A program made the translations under genes and the position numbers. A DNA stretch of 35,061 nucleotides from an uncultured Bacteroidales bacterium. Lineage in GTDB: Bacteria; Bacteroidota; Bacteroidia; Bacteroidales; Bacteroidaceae. The stretch lies in the NCBI GenBank assembly GCA_945833885.1, contig CAMAFY010000030.1:1-35061 (forward strand), in the 5' to 3' direction. Shown here in pieces: positions 7,529 to 17,507 of this stretch (position 1 is the stretch's first letter; each line of letters starts with the position of its first letter). Below the pieces are notes generated by a model. It worked only from the letters and a program-made list of their open reading frames with translations, ran no database searches and was not told where the DNA came from.

Positions 7529-9481
7529 TCAATCCTCCAATGCTTCGAGTGCCAGACTCCAGGCATCCTCCGCCTCACTGAGTTCCTTTTTCAGTTCGCC
7601 ATATTTTGTGCAGAGCGCCATATCGGCAGCCCCCTCGGGCGTTGAAAGTTGTGCCTCGATGCCGGCAATGGCGTCTTCAAGGTCCTCAATCCGCTTTTCG
7701 GCATCCTTCACCGCCTGTTCAAGTTTCCGCCGTTGTCGGGCGATTTCCTTCTGTTCGGCATACGATATTGCGCCCTCCGACGGTGCCGCCTTCTCGGCAA
7801 CCGCGGCATGTGCCTTGCCTGCCGCCGGTGTCACGCGCGTCTGTTCTTGCAGTGTATGCAGCGCATCCAGGGTGTCGATGTCCTTTTTCTGGAGGAAATC
7901 GTAGATGCCTCCGATATGTTCGCGCACCTTTCCGCCGCCGAACTCATAGACCTTCGTAACCAGTCCGTCGAGGAATTCGCGGTCGTGGCTGACGATGATG
8001 ACCGTACCGTCGAATGCCAGGATGGCCTCTTTCAGCACATCTTTCGTGCGCATGTCGAGGTGGTTGGTCGGCTCGTCGAGGATGAGTAGGTTCATCGGCT
8101 CCAGAAGCAGGCGAATCATGGCGAGTCGGCTGCGTTCACCTCCCGACAACACCTTCACTTTCTTCTCCGAAGCCTCGCCGCCGAACATGAAGGCACCGAG
8201 GATATCACGGATCTTCAGGCGGATATCGCCCCTTGCCACGTAGTCGATGGTGTCGAAGACGGTGATGCTTTCATCGAGCATCTGGGCCTGGTTCTGGGCA
8301 TAATACCCGATTTCCACGCCGTGTCCGATGGTCAGTGTGCCGTCGAAGGGAATTTCGCCCATGATACATTTCACGAGCGTCGATTTGCCTTCGCCGTTCC
8401 TTCCTACGAACGCCACCTTCTCGCCGCGGCGTATGCGCATGTCAACATCGCTGAACACGCAGTGCTCGCCGTAGGTTTTCCCCACGCTTTCGCAGATGAC
8501 GGGGAAGTCGCCACTGCGCTGGCAGGGCGGAAACTTCAGGTGAAGGCTGGCGTTGTCCACCTCGTCAATCTCGATGGGCACCATCTTTTCCAACTGTTTG
8601 ATGCGGCTTTGCACCTGCACGGCCTTGGTGGGCTTGTAGCGGAAACGCTCTATGAAGTCGCGGATGTCGGCCATTTCCTTCTGCTGGTTCTCGTATGCCC
8701 TCAACTGAGCCTCGCGGCGTTCGGCGCGCAAGCGGACATATTCGTTGTAGGGCACGCGGTAGTCGATGACTTTTCCGCATGATATTTCCAGTGTGCGTTG
8801 GGTGACATTATTGATAAACGCGCGGTCGTGCGAAACAAGTATCACGGCGGCGCTGCTGCGGGCGAGGAACTGTTCGAGCCAACGTATGGACTCGATGTCG
8901 AGATGGTTGGTGGGCTCGTCGAGAAGCAGCACGTCATGGCGCGCCAACAGCAGTTTTGCCAGTTCGATTCGCATGCGCCATCCGCCGGAAAACTCCCGCG
9001 TGGGGCGGTCGAAGTCCGAGCGTTCGAAGCCCAGACCCTGAAGGGTGCGTTCAATTTCAGCGCGATAGTTCTGCGCCCCCATCAGTTCCAGACGCTCGTT
9101 TTCGCGGGTGAACGCCTCTACAAGTTCCATATATTCCGGCGAGTCATAGTCCGTCCGCTCCGCCATTTCGTTGTGCAGCGCCTCCACGTGTGCCTGCAGT
9201 TCGTGGATGTGTCCGAAGGCCTTTTCCGTTTCGGCCACAAGGGTAGTGTCGTCCGAAAGCACCATGACCTGCGGCAGATAGCCCACACTCACATCGCGTT
9301 GCATGGCAACGTTTCCGGAGGTGGGGCCTTGTTCGCCGGCAATGATTTTGAGCATCGTAGATTTTCCTGCGCCGTTCTTGCCCACAAGTGCGATGCGGTC
9401 GCGCTTGTTCACCACGAAACAGGCATCGGTGAAGAGGGGACGTGCGGAAAATTCAACGGAAAGATGTTCTATGGATATCAT
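7529..9481 (-). CDS. ABC-F family ATPase (YheS/Uup-like)
   Basis: Soluble duplicated ABC protein of 650 residues with no membrane domain. ABC-F proteins bind the ribosomal E site and act on translation or antibiotic protection. First ATPase domain: Walker A GKNGAGKST (34-42), signature FSGGW (164-168), Walker B LDEPTNHLD (187-195). Second domain: GRNGEGKST (360-368), LSGGE (445-449), LDEPTNHLD (468-476). The interdomain linker, about residues 235-310, is charged and helical, as expected for the P-site interaction motif. Residues 576-650 form a C-terminal coiled coil. I chose the ATG at 9481 (MISIEHLSVEF) because it starts directly with the first beta strand; a start at 9547 would add 22 unrelated residues. 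No feature marks it as a resistance determinant, so a housekeeping role is likelier. Confidence 0.95.
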   Translation of the reverse strand: MISIEHLSVEFSARPLFTDACFVVNKRDRIALVGKNGAGKSTMLKIIAGEQGPTSGNVAMQRDVSVGYLPQVMVLSDDTTLVAETEKAFGHIHELQAHVEALHNEMAERTDYDSPEYMELVEAFTRENERLELMGAQNYRAEIERTLQGLGFERSDFDRPTREFSGGWRMRIELAKLLLARHDVLLLDEPTNHLDIESIRWLEQFLARSSAAVILVSHDRAFINNVTQRTLEISCGKVIDYRVPYNEYVRLRAERREAQLRAYENQQKEMADIRDFIERFRYKPTKAVQVQSRIKQLEKMVPIEIDEVDNASLHLKFPPCQRSGDFPVICESVGKTYGEHCVFSDVDMRIRRGEKVAFVGRNGEGKSTLVKCIMGEIPFDGTLTIGHGVEIGYYAQNQAQMLDESITVFDTIDYVARGDIRLKIRDILGAFMFGGEASEKKVKVLSGGERSRLAMIRLLLEPMNLLILDEPTNHLDMRTKDVLKEAILAFDGTVIIVSHDREFLDGLVTKVYEFGGGKVREHIGGIYDFLQKKDIDTLDALHTLQEQTRVTPAAGKAHAAVAEKAAPSEGAISYAEQKEIARQRRKLEQAVKDAEKRIEDLEDAIAGIEAQLSTPEGAADMALCTKYGELKKELSEAEDAWSLALEALED

Positions 9482-9617
9482 TCTTTTCTGTGGAGATGTT
9501 CTGAGGCCTTCCGCCTTTTCCACCCTGTCGCACCTGCCCTCTGGCAAAGTCAGCGGACAATGTATTTTGCAGAATCTGGGGGAAACACCGGGAAAGGCCT
9601 CTGCATAATTTTGCGCG

Positions 9618-9625
9618 CAAAGTTA
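9618..9625 (-). promoter_or_regulatory. Possible -7 box for ABC-F gene
   Basis: On the minus strand this reads TAACTTTG, a match to TAnnTTTG, about 137 bp before the chosen ABC-F start. I see no well-spaced -33 element, so the call is weak. Confidence 0.3.
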
Positions 9626-9706
9626 CAAAATCCTTTTTAGTAATGCCCCTTTACAAGACAAAATGGCTGAAAAATCAAAAAAAGTGCGTATAATCTTCCG
9701 ATTTTG

Positions 9707-9737
9707 TTGGAAAATTGCAACATTTGTGTTAATTTTG
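9707..9737 (+). promoter_or_regulatory. Bacteroidetes-type promoter for M23/LysM gene
   Basis: TTG at 9707-9709 (part of a TTTTGTTG tract) is followed after 20 bases by TAATTTTG at 9730-9737, matching the TAnnTTTG -7 element. The predicted transcript would start about 25-30 bases before the ATG at 9772. Confidence 0.6.
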
Positions 9738-9771
9738 CCGTGAACTTTTCAGCAAATCTCTCGTTTTTACT

Positions 9772-10779
9772 ATGCATTCCACTTCACGTTTCCCCCATAT
9801 CCTCCGTTTTTTCCTCGTTTTCGTCCTTGCTTTCGTACTCGCACCACGGAACATCTATGCACAGGACCTGATAGCACGCCAGGCACCCGTTGACCGCCGC
9901 GTGAAAGCCATCGACAGTGTGGCCATCAACCGCGTTCTCAAGCGCCGCCAACGCGAGGATTTCGAGATGGGAGACCTCTATTCTTCGTGGAATACCGAGA
10001 GCGTTCATTGCTACGCCAACAGTCAGTTGCCTGAAAAGTTCCGCATCGACCTCCGTGGCTTTGCCATGCCCACCCCCAGCCGCATCGTAACATCGAACTT
10101 CGGTTACCGCCCTGCTTTCGGTCGTAACCACAAGGGTATCGACGTGAAGGTTTATATCGGCGACACCATCGTCAGCGCCTTCGACGGCAAAGTCCGCATT
10201 GTCAAGTACGACCGCGGCGGATATGGAAAGTACATCGTCATACGTCATAACAACGGATTGGAGACCATCTATGGTCACCTCAGCAAGCAAATCGTGAAAG
10301 TGGGCGACGTCGTCCGTGCCGGAGAGCCCATCGGACTCGGTGGAAACACGGGTCTCAGCACCGGTTCGCACCTGCATTTCGAAACCCGTCTTCTTGGTGA
10401 GGCCATCAATCCCGCCCTCCTTTTCGATTTCGCCAATCAGGATGTGACGTGCGATTTCTACGACTATATCAACCCCAACTACAACCCGCTTCGTGGAAAC
10501 GGCGGGAACGCACCTGCTTTGGCACAACTTTCCGAGGGCGAGGCCGGCGCGGAAAACCTGCAGCATGACGAGGCCGTGCAGCCCGAGCAACGTCAGGCGG
10601 AGACGCGCTCCTCCGCGAAGAGCAGCCGACAGGGCAAGGGTAAGGTCTACAAGGTGCGTAAGGGCGACAGCCTTTCCACCATTTCCAAGCGCACGGGTAT
10701 CTCGGTTCGCGAACTCTGCCGACGCAACAACATCAGCAAGCGTTCGAGATTGCAGATCGGTCAAATCCTACGTTACTGA
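9772..10779 (+). CDS. M23 family murein endopeptidase with C-terminal LysM
   Basis: Exported peptidoglycan hydrolase or divisome-type factor of 335 residues. A hydrophobic signal sequence (residues 11-30, ending NIYAQ) directs export. The M23 lytic domain spans about 100-215: SNFGYRPAFGRNHKGID holds zinc ligands His120 and Asp124, IYGHLS holds His169, and GSHLHFE supplies His200 and His202. All catalytic residues are present, so it should be an active metallopeptidase and not an EnvC-like activator. A Glu/Gln-rich linker (250-288) leads to one LysM motif (VYKVRKGDSLSTISKRTG onward, 292-335) that binds glycan chains. It has its own promoter, diverges from the ABC-F gene and is followed by a terminator. 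Confidence 0.95.
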   Translation: MHSTSRFPHILRFFLVFVLAFVLAPRNIYAQDLIARQAPVDRRVKAIDSVAINRVLKRRQREDFEMGDLYSSWNTESVHCYANSQLPEKFRIDLRGFAMPTPSRIVTSNFGYRPAFGRNHKGIDVKVYIGDTIVSAFDGKVRIVKYDRGGYGKYIVIRHNNGLETIYGHLSKQIVKVGDVVRAGEPIGLGGNTGLSTGSHLHFETRLLGEAINPALLFDFANQDVTCDFYDYINPNYNPLRGNGGNAPALAQLSEGEAGAENLQHDEAVQPEQRQAETRSSAKSSRQGKGKVYKVRKGDSLSTISKRTGISVRELCRRNNISKRSRLQIGQILRY

Positions 10780-10860
10780 TTCTTCCCGCGATAACGGACA
10801 TCATTGTCTTTTGCACATCGTCCGTTCGTCTTCCAATACCGCCATGTCGCGATATGGCTG

Positions 10861-10908
10861 AAAGGTTCCATCTGTGCCGCAAGTCCTGTGCAGATGGAAC
10901 CTTTTTTT
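10861..10908 (+). terminator. Rho-independent terminator after M23/LysM gene
   Basis: AAAGGTTCCATCTG at 10861-10874 pairs with CAGATGGAACCTTT at 10891-10904 around a 16-base loop, followed by a run of T. It lies 82 bp after the stop codon. Confidence 0.88.
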
Positions 10909-12050
10909 CTGCGCATATCCAAGTGATGCCTGTGTGTGTTCTTGGGGAATAATCCCCGAATATCGGCATCCCGCTACTGTTCAGTCCGTAAAGCCTCCAT
11001 CATTGTCAGAGCCACAGTAGGCTGGCAATCATTGTTCCTGCAATCGCATGGAGGAGGTTTCCGCCTTATCCGCAGAACCTTTATCCCGAACATTCCCGCA
11101 AGCCGTACATATTATATTTGAAGCCCCCGCTTCAAGTATCGGATTCAGTAAAACTGCATCCGCCTCCTGATGGTGTAACATCCGCCCCTTGACGACGCGA
11201 TGACCGCCTCTCAGCAGAAAAAAGTTTGGCATGATGCGGATTTGCAGGCGCTCCTGGAAAAGCATCGGACGGAAAGGCGGCAAGTCGTCCACTCCAACGC
11301 CCTTCCCCCATCTTCGGATGCCCTTCGGAAGGCGTGCGGAATGTTGCATAGCAAGTATCCGTAAATCTCCGCACGTTTTTCACGTAAAAAATGCGGAAAA
11401 ATCGTGATATTCTTGTACATTACGAGAGTTTGTTGTACCTTTGCCTCGTAAACAAGAGAGTTTATGTGATGCAAAGGCTTCAGAAGAGCGCGTTGTCAAG
11501 GCAACCACCTCGTGCCAGCGCATTTCGATGGTTTGTACGGCGGAAAAAATGAGCGGGCTCCCCTCCATTGTTCCACGGGGCTATGCCACCGTCCGTCGCT
11601 ACAATATCGTACTTGATATACGCAGGCTGTGCTGGTCAGATTGGGATACTCATCAATAAATACCAACAACCGAGAATGCATGCCGTCCAATGGCGGGCCG
11701 GCGCTACGCTTTAAATGCAGCGCGGAAGACCGGATTACAAAGGGCGGTGAGCGCTCAAATCTTATCTTACTCGGAGTTGTCATCATCTTTACCAGTACAG
11801 CCTTTTTTATATACTTCCGTCAAGGTGGAGGCAACCCATTGGCCTTGTCAGGTCTTCTCCCTCTTCCCTTTGTCCGGATTCCCTGTGAACAAGGGAGAGG
11901 AATGCTCTCTGTACGTCCGGATTGACAGGGAATTCCTCCGGAAGATGACAGGAAGACTATAAATGCCGCCCCACAAAAACAACCGGAAACCTCGGCGGTG
12001 ATTAACGGAAACCACCGCAAAACTCCCCTCGTAACACCAACCCATAGGAT
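10909..12050. other. 1.1-kb stretch without a convincing protein gene
   Basis: No open frame here resembles a known family. The longest candidates are short: 11441-11659 (72 codons, overlaps the promoter), 11629-11925 (98 codons, with one hydrophobic segment LILLGVVIIFTSTAFFIYF) and 11690-11962 (90 codons). The last two overlap in different frames. A near-perfect promoter at 11413-11443 points into 11450-11800, where several short palindromes occur (for example GCGCT/AGCGC around 11710-11730). I looked for RNase P, tmRNA and SRP RNA signatures and saw none. The region may encode an unrecognised non-coding RNA or small protein, or be a gene remnant. Confidence 0.5.
11413..11443 (+). promoter_or_regulatory. 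Strong Bacteroidetes-type promoter with no assigned gene
   Basis: TTG at 11413-11415, exactly 20 intervening bases, then TACCTTTG at 11436-11443, a full match to TAnnTTTG. Expected transcription start is near 11450. The nearest recognised plus-strand gene begins 600 bp downstream, at 12051. Confidence 0.6.
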
Positions 12051-13403
12051 ATGTTCGTACTCACACCCATGCAGGAGGAAGCCGTGAAACGCATCGGCAA
12101 CAAGGACAATGTCCTTCTGCTTTCCCCCACCGGAAGCGGCAAGACCCTTGCTTTTCTTCTCCCCATCCTCGACATGCTGAAGCCCAGACTTCCGCATCTT
12201 CCTCTCGCTGACGAGGCGTCGCCTCTCGCCGTCATCGTTGTTCCCAGCCGTGAACTCGCCTTGCAGATGGAGCAAGTGCTGAAGGAGCAGTTGGCGGAGC
12301 AGGGGAAGGACGTCAGGGGAGTGGCGGTATATGGCGGACGTCCCGCAATGTCCGAACACCGGACGCTGAAGGGGGTGATGCCGCACATCGTCTTTGCCAC
12401 GCCCGGACGCCTGCTCGACCATATCGCCAAGGGGAATCTGAGGATAGAACGTACGCAGGTCTTGGTCGTCGATGAGTATGATAAATGTCTGGAACTCGGC
12501 TTCCGTGACGAAATGGACAGTGTTGCCGACCGCTTTGTCCGGTGTCCGCAGGTGGTTCTCACCTCTGCCACGCGTTTTGCCTCCGCCGATGAGGGGACGA
12601 ATGCCGGAGATGCCGCCCCGTGTCCGCGGCTCCTCGAAAGGCGCACCTTTGCCACCATCGATTATCTTGCGGAGTCGGCAGACCTGAAAGCCCGCATCGT
12701 CACCAGCGTTGTGCCGTCGCCCGAACGCGACAAACTGACAACCCTCGGGCAACTGCTCAGCACCCTGAAGGGCGAACAGAGCATTGTCTTCGTCGCCCAC
12801 CGCGAGAGTGCCGAACGCATTGCTGCCTTCCTGCGCGAAAAACGCTTCGATGCCGTCGTCTATCATGGCGGAATGGAGCAGGATCGGCGCGAACGCGCAT
12901 TGGCACGTTTCCGTGCCGGAGCCAGCAACGTCCTTGTAAGCACCGACCTTGCCGCGCGAGGTCTCGACATTCCTGCCGTGGGCATCGTCATCCATTACCA
13001 TCTTCCTGCCGACGAGGCCGCCTATACCCATCGCACAGGACGCACCGCACGCTGGGATGCTACGGGAGAAACCTGTCTGATTGTTGGCCCCGACGAGCAG
13101 GTTCCGCCTTACGTGAAGCCGGAAACCACCAAGGATGTCAGCCACGAAACCATCAAGCCCACCCACCCCGAATGGACATTGGTATACATCGGACGCGGCA
13201 AGAAGGAGAAAATTTCCCGAGGTGATGTGGCGGGATTCCTCTGCAAGAAGGGCGGACTCAACGTCCGGCAGATAGGAAAGATCGTAGTCGCCGACCATGC
13301 CGCTTTTGTGGCTGTGCAGCGGAGTGTGGTGAAAAATCTCCTCCAACGTGTGGCTGGCGAGAAAATCAAGGGTATGAAGACCATCTTTGAGGAAGTCAGA
13401 TAG
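12051..13403 (+). CDS. DEAD-box RNA helicase, DbpA-like, motif II DEYD
   Basis: ATP-dependent RNA helicase of 450 residues, probably acting in ribosome assembly. Motif I SPTGSGKT (25-32), PSRELA (65-70), ATPGR (116-120), motif II DEYD (141-144) in place of DEAD, SAT (172-174), STDLAARGLD (297-306) and HRTGRTAR (327-334) are all visible. The last 75 residues (WTLVYIGRGKKEKISRGDV, IGKIVVAD) look like the DbpA RNA-binding domain that recognises 23S rRNA. The protein begins directly at the Q motif (LTPMQ), so the usual upstream aromatic residue and 15-20 leader residues are absent. An in-frame TAG at 12045-12047 rules out a longer ATG-started form. The final part of the preceding unassigned region is its only leader. 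Confidence 0.9.
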   Translation: MFVLTPMQEEAVKRIGNKDNVLLLSPTGSGKTLAFLLPILDMLKPRLPHLPLADEASPLAVIVVPSRELALQMEQVLKEQLAEQGKDVRGVAVYGGRPAMSEHRTLKGVMPHIVFATPGRLLDHIAKGNLRIERTQVLVVDEYDKCLELGFRDEMDSVADRFVRCPQVVLTSATRFASADEGTNAGDAAPCPRLLERRTFATIDYLAESADLKARIVTSVVPSPERDKLTTLGQLLSTLKGEQSIVFVAHRESAERIAAFLREKRFDAVVYHGGMEQDRRERALARFRAGASNVLVSTDLAARGLDIPAVGIVIHYHLPADEAAYTHRTGRTARWDATGETCLIVGPDEQVPPYVKPETTKDVSHETIKPTHPEWTLVYIGRGKKEKISRGDVAGFLCKKGGLNVRQIGKIVVADHAAFVAVQRSVVKNLLQRVAGEKIKGMKTIFEEVR

Positions 13404-13480
13404 CATCGAAACATCGTGAAATCCGGGGCGGATAACGCATCTTCCACCATGCCTGTGCCCCATGAAATATCAGAAATACC

Positions 13481-13987
13481 ATGAATATCAAAGTGAAAGA
13501 CAGTGTCCTTGCCGCAGCAGCGGAGGAGGGAATGGATGCCTTCATCGAGGTTGTCGTCAAAGGTTTCAAGGAATTTGTCGGCACCGACGAGTTGACTCAG
13601 GAAGCCATGCAGGCACTTACCCCCGACCAGATTACGCTCTGGGGTTACCTTATCCTGCGCGACGAACTCTGCGATGGCGGTTTCATACAGTTGATTCACA
13701 ACGGCTATGGCCCCTTCTTCTTCCTGAATCCCTTCGCAAAAGCAATGCGCCTGTGGGGATTGAAGGATTTCTCGAAGTTCATCTACCGTGCCCGCGAACT
13801 CTATGATACGCATCACGAGGCGATAGAACGGGAGATGGACTACGACGAGTTCATGGCGCTTTACGAGCAATATCCGGAATTTGAGGACCTCGATGACGAG
13901 TTTATCTGCATGGAAGAGCAGGTGACGGGACGTGTGGCCGCCTATCTCGACGACCATCTCCTCGAATTTATCGACATCCTTAAATAG
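13481..13987 (+). CDS. DUF4375 / DMP19-like protein
   Basis: A 168-residue acidic, all-helical cytoplasmic protein. The central stretch LTPDQITLWGYLILRDELCDGGFIQLIHNGYG (residues 46-77) matches the conserved core of the DUF4375 family, whose characterised member is the Neisseria DNA-mimic protein DMP19. The C-terminal half is rich in Asp and Glu (residues 105-145), consistent with an acidic surface. It follows the helicase by 77 bp and precedes smpB by 95 bp on the same strand. Family assignment is from recognised pattern; DNA mimicry in this member is only inferred. Confidence 0.75.
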   Translation: MNIKVKDSVLAAAAEEGMDAFIEVVVKGFKEFVGTDELTQEAMQALTPDQITLWGYLILRDELCDGGFIQLIHNGYGPFFFLNPFAKAMRLWGLKDFSKFIYRARELYDTHHEAIEREMDYDEFMALYEQYPEFEDLDDEFICMEEQVTGRVAAYLDDHLLEFIDILK

Positions 13988-14082
13988 GTGTTGTTGAGGA
14001 ATATTCCGGCCACTGAGCCTGAAAAATGTAGAAATGATGCGGGCGGAATACTGGTATTCTGCCCATAAACGTAAAGGAAACA

Positions 14083-14553
14083 ATGGCAAAAAAAGCATTG
14101 AAACCGGCAAAAATCAACATACAGAACAAGCGAGCAAAGCATGATTACCTCGTCATCGACAAACTAATGGCTGGTATTGTGCTGACCGGTACGGAGATAA
14201 AAAGCATACGTGCCGGCAAGGCATCGCTGGTTGACACCTTCTGCTTCGTAATGGACGGAGAGATGTGGGTGAAGAATATGTACATAGCACCCTATGAAAT
14301 GGGTAGTTACAACAATCATGCTTCACGCCGCGACCGTAAACTCCTGCTCAACCGCAAGGAAATCCGCAACCTCCAGAACGACGCTTCGTCGCCCGGATAT
14401 ACGATTGTGCCCCTGCGCCTCTTTGTCGACGACAACGGCAGGGCAAAACTCGACATCGCTTTGTGCAAGGGTAAACGCGAATTTGACAAGCGTGCCTCGA
14501 TGCGCGAACGCGATGATAAGCGCGAGATGGACCGCATCCGCAAGAGTTTCTAA
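14083..14553 (+). CDS. smpB: SsrA-binding protein SmpB
   Basis: Small basic RNA-binding protein (156 residues) that carries tmRNA to stalled ribosomes for trans-translation. Family landmarks are intact: [12 protein letters not shown] near the N-terminus, [19 protein letters not shown] (31-49), [19 protein letters not shown] (71-89) and the basic C-terminal tail [22 protein letters not shown], which enters the decoding centre. Length is normal. No tmRNA gene is seen in the window. The gene lies 77 bp before metH on the same strand. Confidence 0.97.
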   Translation: MAKKALKPAKINIQNKRAKHDYLVIDKLMAGIVLTGTEIKSIRAGKASLVDTFCFVMDGEMWVKNMYIAPYEMGSYNNHASRRDRKLLLNRKEIRNLQNDASSPGYTIVPLRLFVDDNGRAKLDIALCKGKREFDKRASMRERDDKREMDRIRKSF

Positions 14554-14630
14554 GGCAGGCTCCACGCCGAGCCCCGCATGTATTTCAAGGCGGTTGCCCG
14601 TTTTTCCACCCGAAGACCACAACCTATCAG

Positions 14631-17450
14631 ATGACCATTCACGAAGACCTTTCCCGACGTATTCTCGTTCTCGATGGCGCCATGGGCTCACTTATTCAGG
14701 CCTATGGCCTTGAAGAGCGTGATTTTCTGTGGAATGTCGATGGGAAGTATACCGATGTTCCACCCCAAAAGGGCAACAACGACGTACTCGTTTTGACGCG
14801 CCCCGATGTCATCAGCGACATACATCGACGTTATCTTGACGCCGGTGCCGACATCATTACTACGAACACCTTTTCCGCACAACGCATATCCCTCGCCGAT
14901 TATCATTGCCAGCATCTTGTGCATGACATCAACTTTGCCGCCGCCCAACTGGCACGCCGTGCCGCAGACGACGCCATGACGGGGGACGAAGGCCGGCATT
15001 GCTATGTTGCCGGCGACGTCGGACCTACGAATACCACGGCATCCATCTCCCCAGATGTCGATGACCCTGCCGCGCGAGCCGTCAGTTATGATGAACTTTA
15101 TGCCGCCTACCGCGAACAGATAGCGGCACTCGTGGAGGGAGGTGTTGACCTTCTCCTCGTGGAGACCGTCTTCGATACCCTCAATGCCAAGGCTGCCCTC
15201 CACGCCGCCCACGATGTGTTTGCCGATATGCAACGCTTTCTGCCCGTGATGGTCAGCCTGACCGTCAACGACCGTGGAGGACACACCCTGTCAGGACAGC
15301 GCATCGCTGCATTCCTCACCAGCATCGCCCATGCCGATGTCATGAGTGTGGGGCTCAACTGCTCGTTCGGAGCGACGGAAATGATTCCTTTCCTTCGCGA
15401 AATGTCGCGTTCAAGCCGCAGCGCGGTGTCGTGTCATCCCAACGCCGGACTGCCGGATAGTCTGGGACGTTACACGCAGACACCGGAGGAAATGGCGCTT
15501 GCCGTCAGACAATTTGCCGAAGAACGCCTCGTCAACATCGTAGGTGGATGCTGCGGAACCACGCCCGAACACATCGCTGCCATTGCCGAAGCCGTCAGGG
15601 GTATGGCACCCCGCGAGACAAAGTGCGGAGAACATCAGGCGATGCTCGAACTTTCCGGACTCGACCGTCTGACGCTGACACCGGAAATGCGCTTCATCAA
15701 CGTCGGCGAGCGCTGCAATGTGGCGGGAAGCCGGAAGTTTCTCCGCCTCATCAACGAGAAGTCGTATGAGGAAGCCTGCACCATTGCCCGGCGCCAGGTG
15801 GAGGACGGTGCTATGGTTCTCGACATCAATCTCGACGATGGTCTGCTCGATACAGAGGTGGAGATGGTGCATTTCCTCAGGATGCTCGGAGCCGACCCCG
15901 AGGTTGCCCGCGTGCCTTTCATGATTGATTCCTCGCGATGGGAGGTCATCCGCGCCGCTTTGAAGTGCTGTCAAGGGAAATGTATCGTCAACAGCATATC
16001 ACTTAAAGGCGGCGAGGACGAGTTTCTGCGCCGTGCCCGCGAACTTCGTACCCTCGGAGCGGCGGTGGTGGTGATGGCTTTTGACGAGGAAGGCCAGGCA
16101 ACCACCTTTGAACGCCGCACGGAAATCTGCCAACGGGCCTACAATCTCCTTACCATCCAGGCGGGAATACGCCCGGAAGACATCATTTTCGACCCCAATA
16201 TTCTTGCCATCTGCACAGGTTTCGCCGAGCATCGCACGTATGCCCTCGACTTTATACGGGCTACGGAGTGGATACGCACAAATCTTCCCGGCGCACACGT
16301 CAGTGGTGGTGTCAGCAACCTCAGTTTTTCGTTCCGTGGAAACAACTTTTTGCGTGAAGCCATGCACGCCGTTTTCCTCTATCATGCAATGAAGGCAGGT
16401 ATGGATATGGCAATTGTAAACCCTTCATCCAAAGTCACTTATAGCGATATTCCTGAAGAATTGTTGAAATTGCTTGAGGCCGTCATCCTCCAACCTTCGG
16501 AACAGGTGGAAGAAGCCCTTGTGGCGTATGCCGAAAGCATGGTGAAGGACGACAAACAACAGGCTTCCGCTACCATCGGACGCGCTGAAACGTGGCGCGA
16601 AGCACCGCTTGAGGAGCGTCTGGACCATGCCCTTCTGAAGGGAATCGCCGACCATCTTGAGGAAGACCTCCGCGAAGCCCTCGGCGTTTATCCCACGGCG
16701 GTGGAGATTATCGAGGGCCCGCTGATGAAGGCTATGGAACATGTGGGCGAACTCTTCGGTGAGGGTAAGATGATGCTTCCGCAGGTGGTGAAGACAGCAC
16801 GGACCATGAAGAAGGCGGTGACCTTTCTGCAACCCTTCATCACTGATGCTGGTGGCGGAGAAGTGCCGCAAGAAAGCCGCCATGAGGGCGTGTTCGTCAT
16901 GGCAACCGTGAAGGGCGACGTCCACGACATCGGTAAAAACATCGTCAACGTTGTCCTCGGCTGCAACAAGTTCCGCACCATCGACCTCGGTGTCATGGTA
17001 CCTGCCGAGGCGATTGTGGAGGCTGCCGTCAGGGAGGGCGCGGATTACGTCGGACTTTCCGGACTTATCACCCCGAGTCTTGAGGAGATGGTCAATACGG
17101 CACGTGCCATGCAGGCGGCAGGACTGACACTTCCCATCCTCTTGGGCGGTGCCACCACCTCGGCGCTCCATACTGCGCTGAAGATAATGCCGGTCTACGA
17201 CGGTCCTGTGCTGTGGGTGAAGGATGCCAGTCAGATGGTTCTTGTCGCTTCACGCCTGAAACCCTTGGTGAAGTGCCTACGTGCTGCCGGCAACGACCGC
17301 CAGGCCTGCCTCAAAGCCATTGCCAACGACCCCTATGTCACGGCATGCCGTGCGGAATATGCCGCACTTGCCGACGAATACCACGCCCGCGAGAAATCGC
17401 CCCAGCGCACCATTGCCGATGCCAGGGCCAACAAACTCAATCTTTTCTAA
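14631..17450 (+). CDS. metH: Cobalamin-dependent methionine synthase lacking the reactivation domain
   Basis: Transfers a methyl group from 5-methyltetrahydrofolate through cobalamin to homocysteine. Domains in order: homocysteine-binding barrel (about 1-325) with zinc ligands Cys244 (GLNCS) and Cys307-Cys308 (GGCCGTTP); pterin-binding barrel (about 350-620; [19 protein letters not shown]); cobalamin cap and B12-binding domains (about 640-890) with DVHDIGKN, where His765 is the cobalt ligand. The protein ends at residue 939, whereas E. coli MetH has about 1227 residues; the C-terminal AdoMet-binding activation domain is absent. The end is clean, so this looks like a natural architecture and not a frameshift. 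A separate reactivation protein is expected elsewhere. The downstream flippase starts 57 bp later. Confidence 0.97.
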   Translation: MTIHEDLSRRILVLDGAMGSLIQAYGLEERDFLWNVDGKYTDVPPQKGNNDVLVLTRPDVISDIHRRYLDAGADIITTNTFSAQRISLADYHCQHLVHDINFAAAQLARRAADDAMTGDEGRHCYVAGDVGPTNTTASISPDVDDPAARAVSYDELYAAYREQIAALVEGGVDLLLVETVFDTLNAKAALHAAHDVFADMQRFLPVMVSLTVNDRGGHTLSGQRIAAFLTSIAHADVMSVGLNCSFGATEMIPFLREMSRSSRSAVSCHPNAGLPDSLGRYTQTPEEMALAVRQFAEERLVNIVGGCCGTTPEHIAAIAEAVRGMAPRETKCGEHQAMLELSGLDRLTLTPEMRFINVGERCNVAGSRKFLRLINEKSYEEACTIARRQVEDGAMVLDINLDDGLLDTEVEMVHFLRMLGADPEVARVPFMIDSSRWEVIRAALKCCQGKCIVNSISLKGGEDEFLRRARELRTLGAAVVVMAFDEEGQATTFERRTEICQRAYNLLTIQAGIRPEDIIFDPNILAICTGFAEHRTYALDFIRATEWIRTNLPGAHVSGGVSNLSFSFRGNNFLREAMHAVFLYHAMKAGMDMAIVNPSSKVTYSDIPEELLKLLEAVILQPSEQVEEALVAYAESMVKDDKQQASATIGRAETWREAPLEERLDHALLKGIADHLEEDLREALGVYPTAVEIIEGPLMKAMEHVGELFGEGKMMLPQVVKTARTMKKAVTFLQPFITDAGGGEVPQESRHEGVFVMATVKGDVHDIGKNIVNVVLGCNKFRTIDLGVMVPAEAIVEAAVREGADYVGLSGLITPSLEEMVNTARAMQAAGLTLPILLGGATTSALHTALKIMPVYDGPVLWVKDASQMVLVASRLKPLVKCLRAAGNDRQACLKAIANDPYVTACRAEYAALADEYHAREKSPQRTIADARANKLNLF

Positions 17451-17507
17451 GGTCTTTACGCTCTCTCTTTCCCGAAAACAAGCGGAATCCACAACCTGTC
17501 ATACACC

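Noticed and set aside
11629-11925. 98-codon frame with one hydrophobic segment
   Set aside because: Overlaps other equally weak frames and has no start context or likeness; kept only as part of the unassigned region.
10909-12050. RNase P RNA, tmRNA or SRP RNA
   Set aside because: The conserved core words expected for each (for example the P4 helix of RNase P or the CCA-ended tmRNA acceptor) were not seen.
11820-13463. 547-codon minus-strand open frame opposite the helicase
   Set aside because: It is antisense to a gene with a full set of helicase motifs and has no family likeness; the GC-rich codon pattern leaves the opposite frame open.
14688-15284. Minus-strand frames inside metH
   Set aside because: Shadows of a continuous 939-residue enzyme with all catalytic residues.
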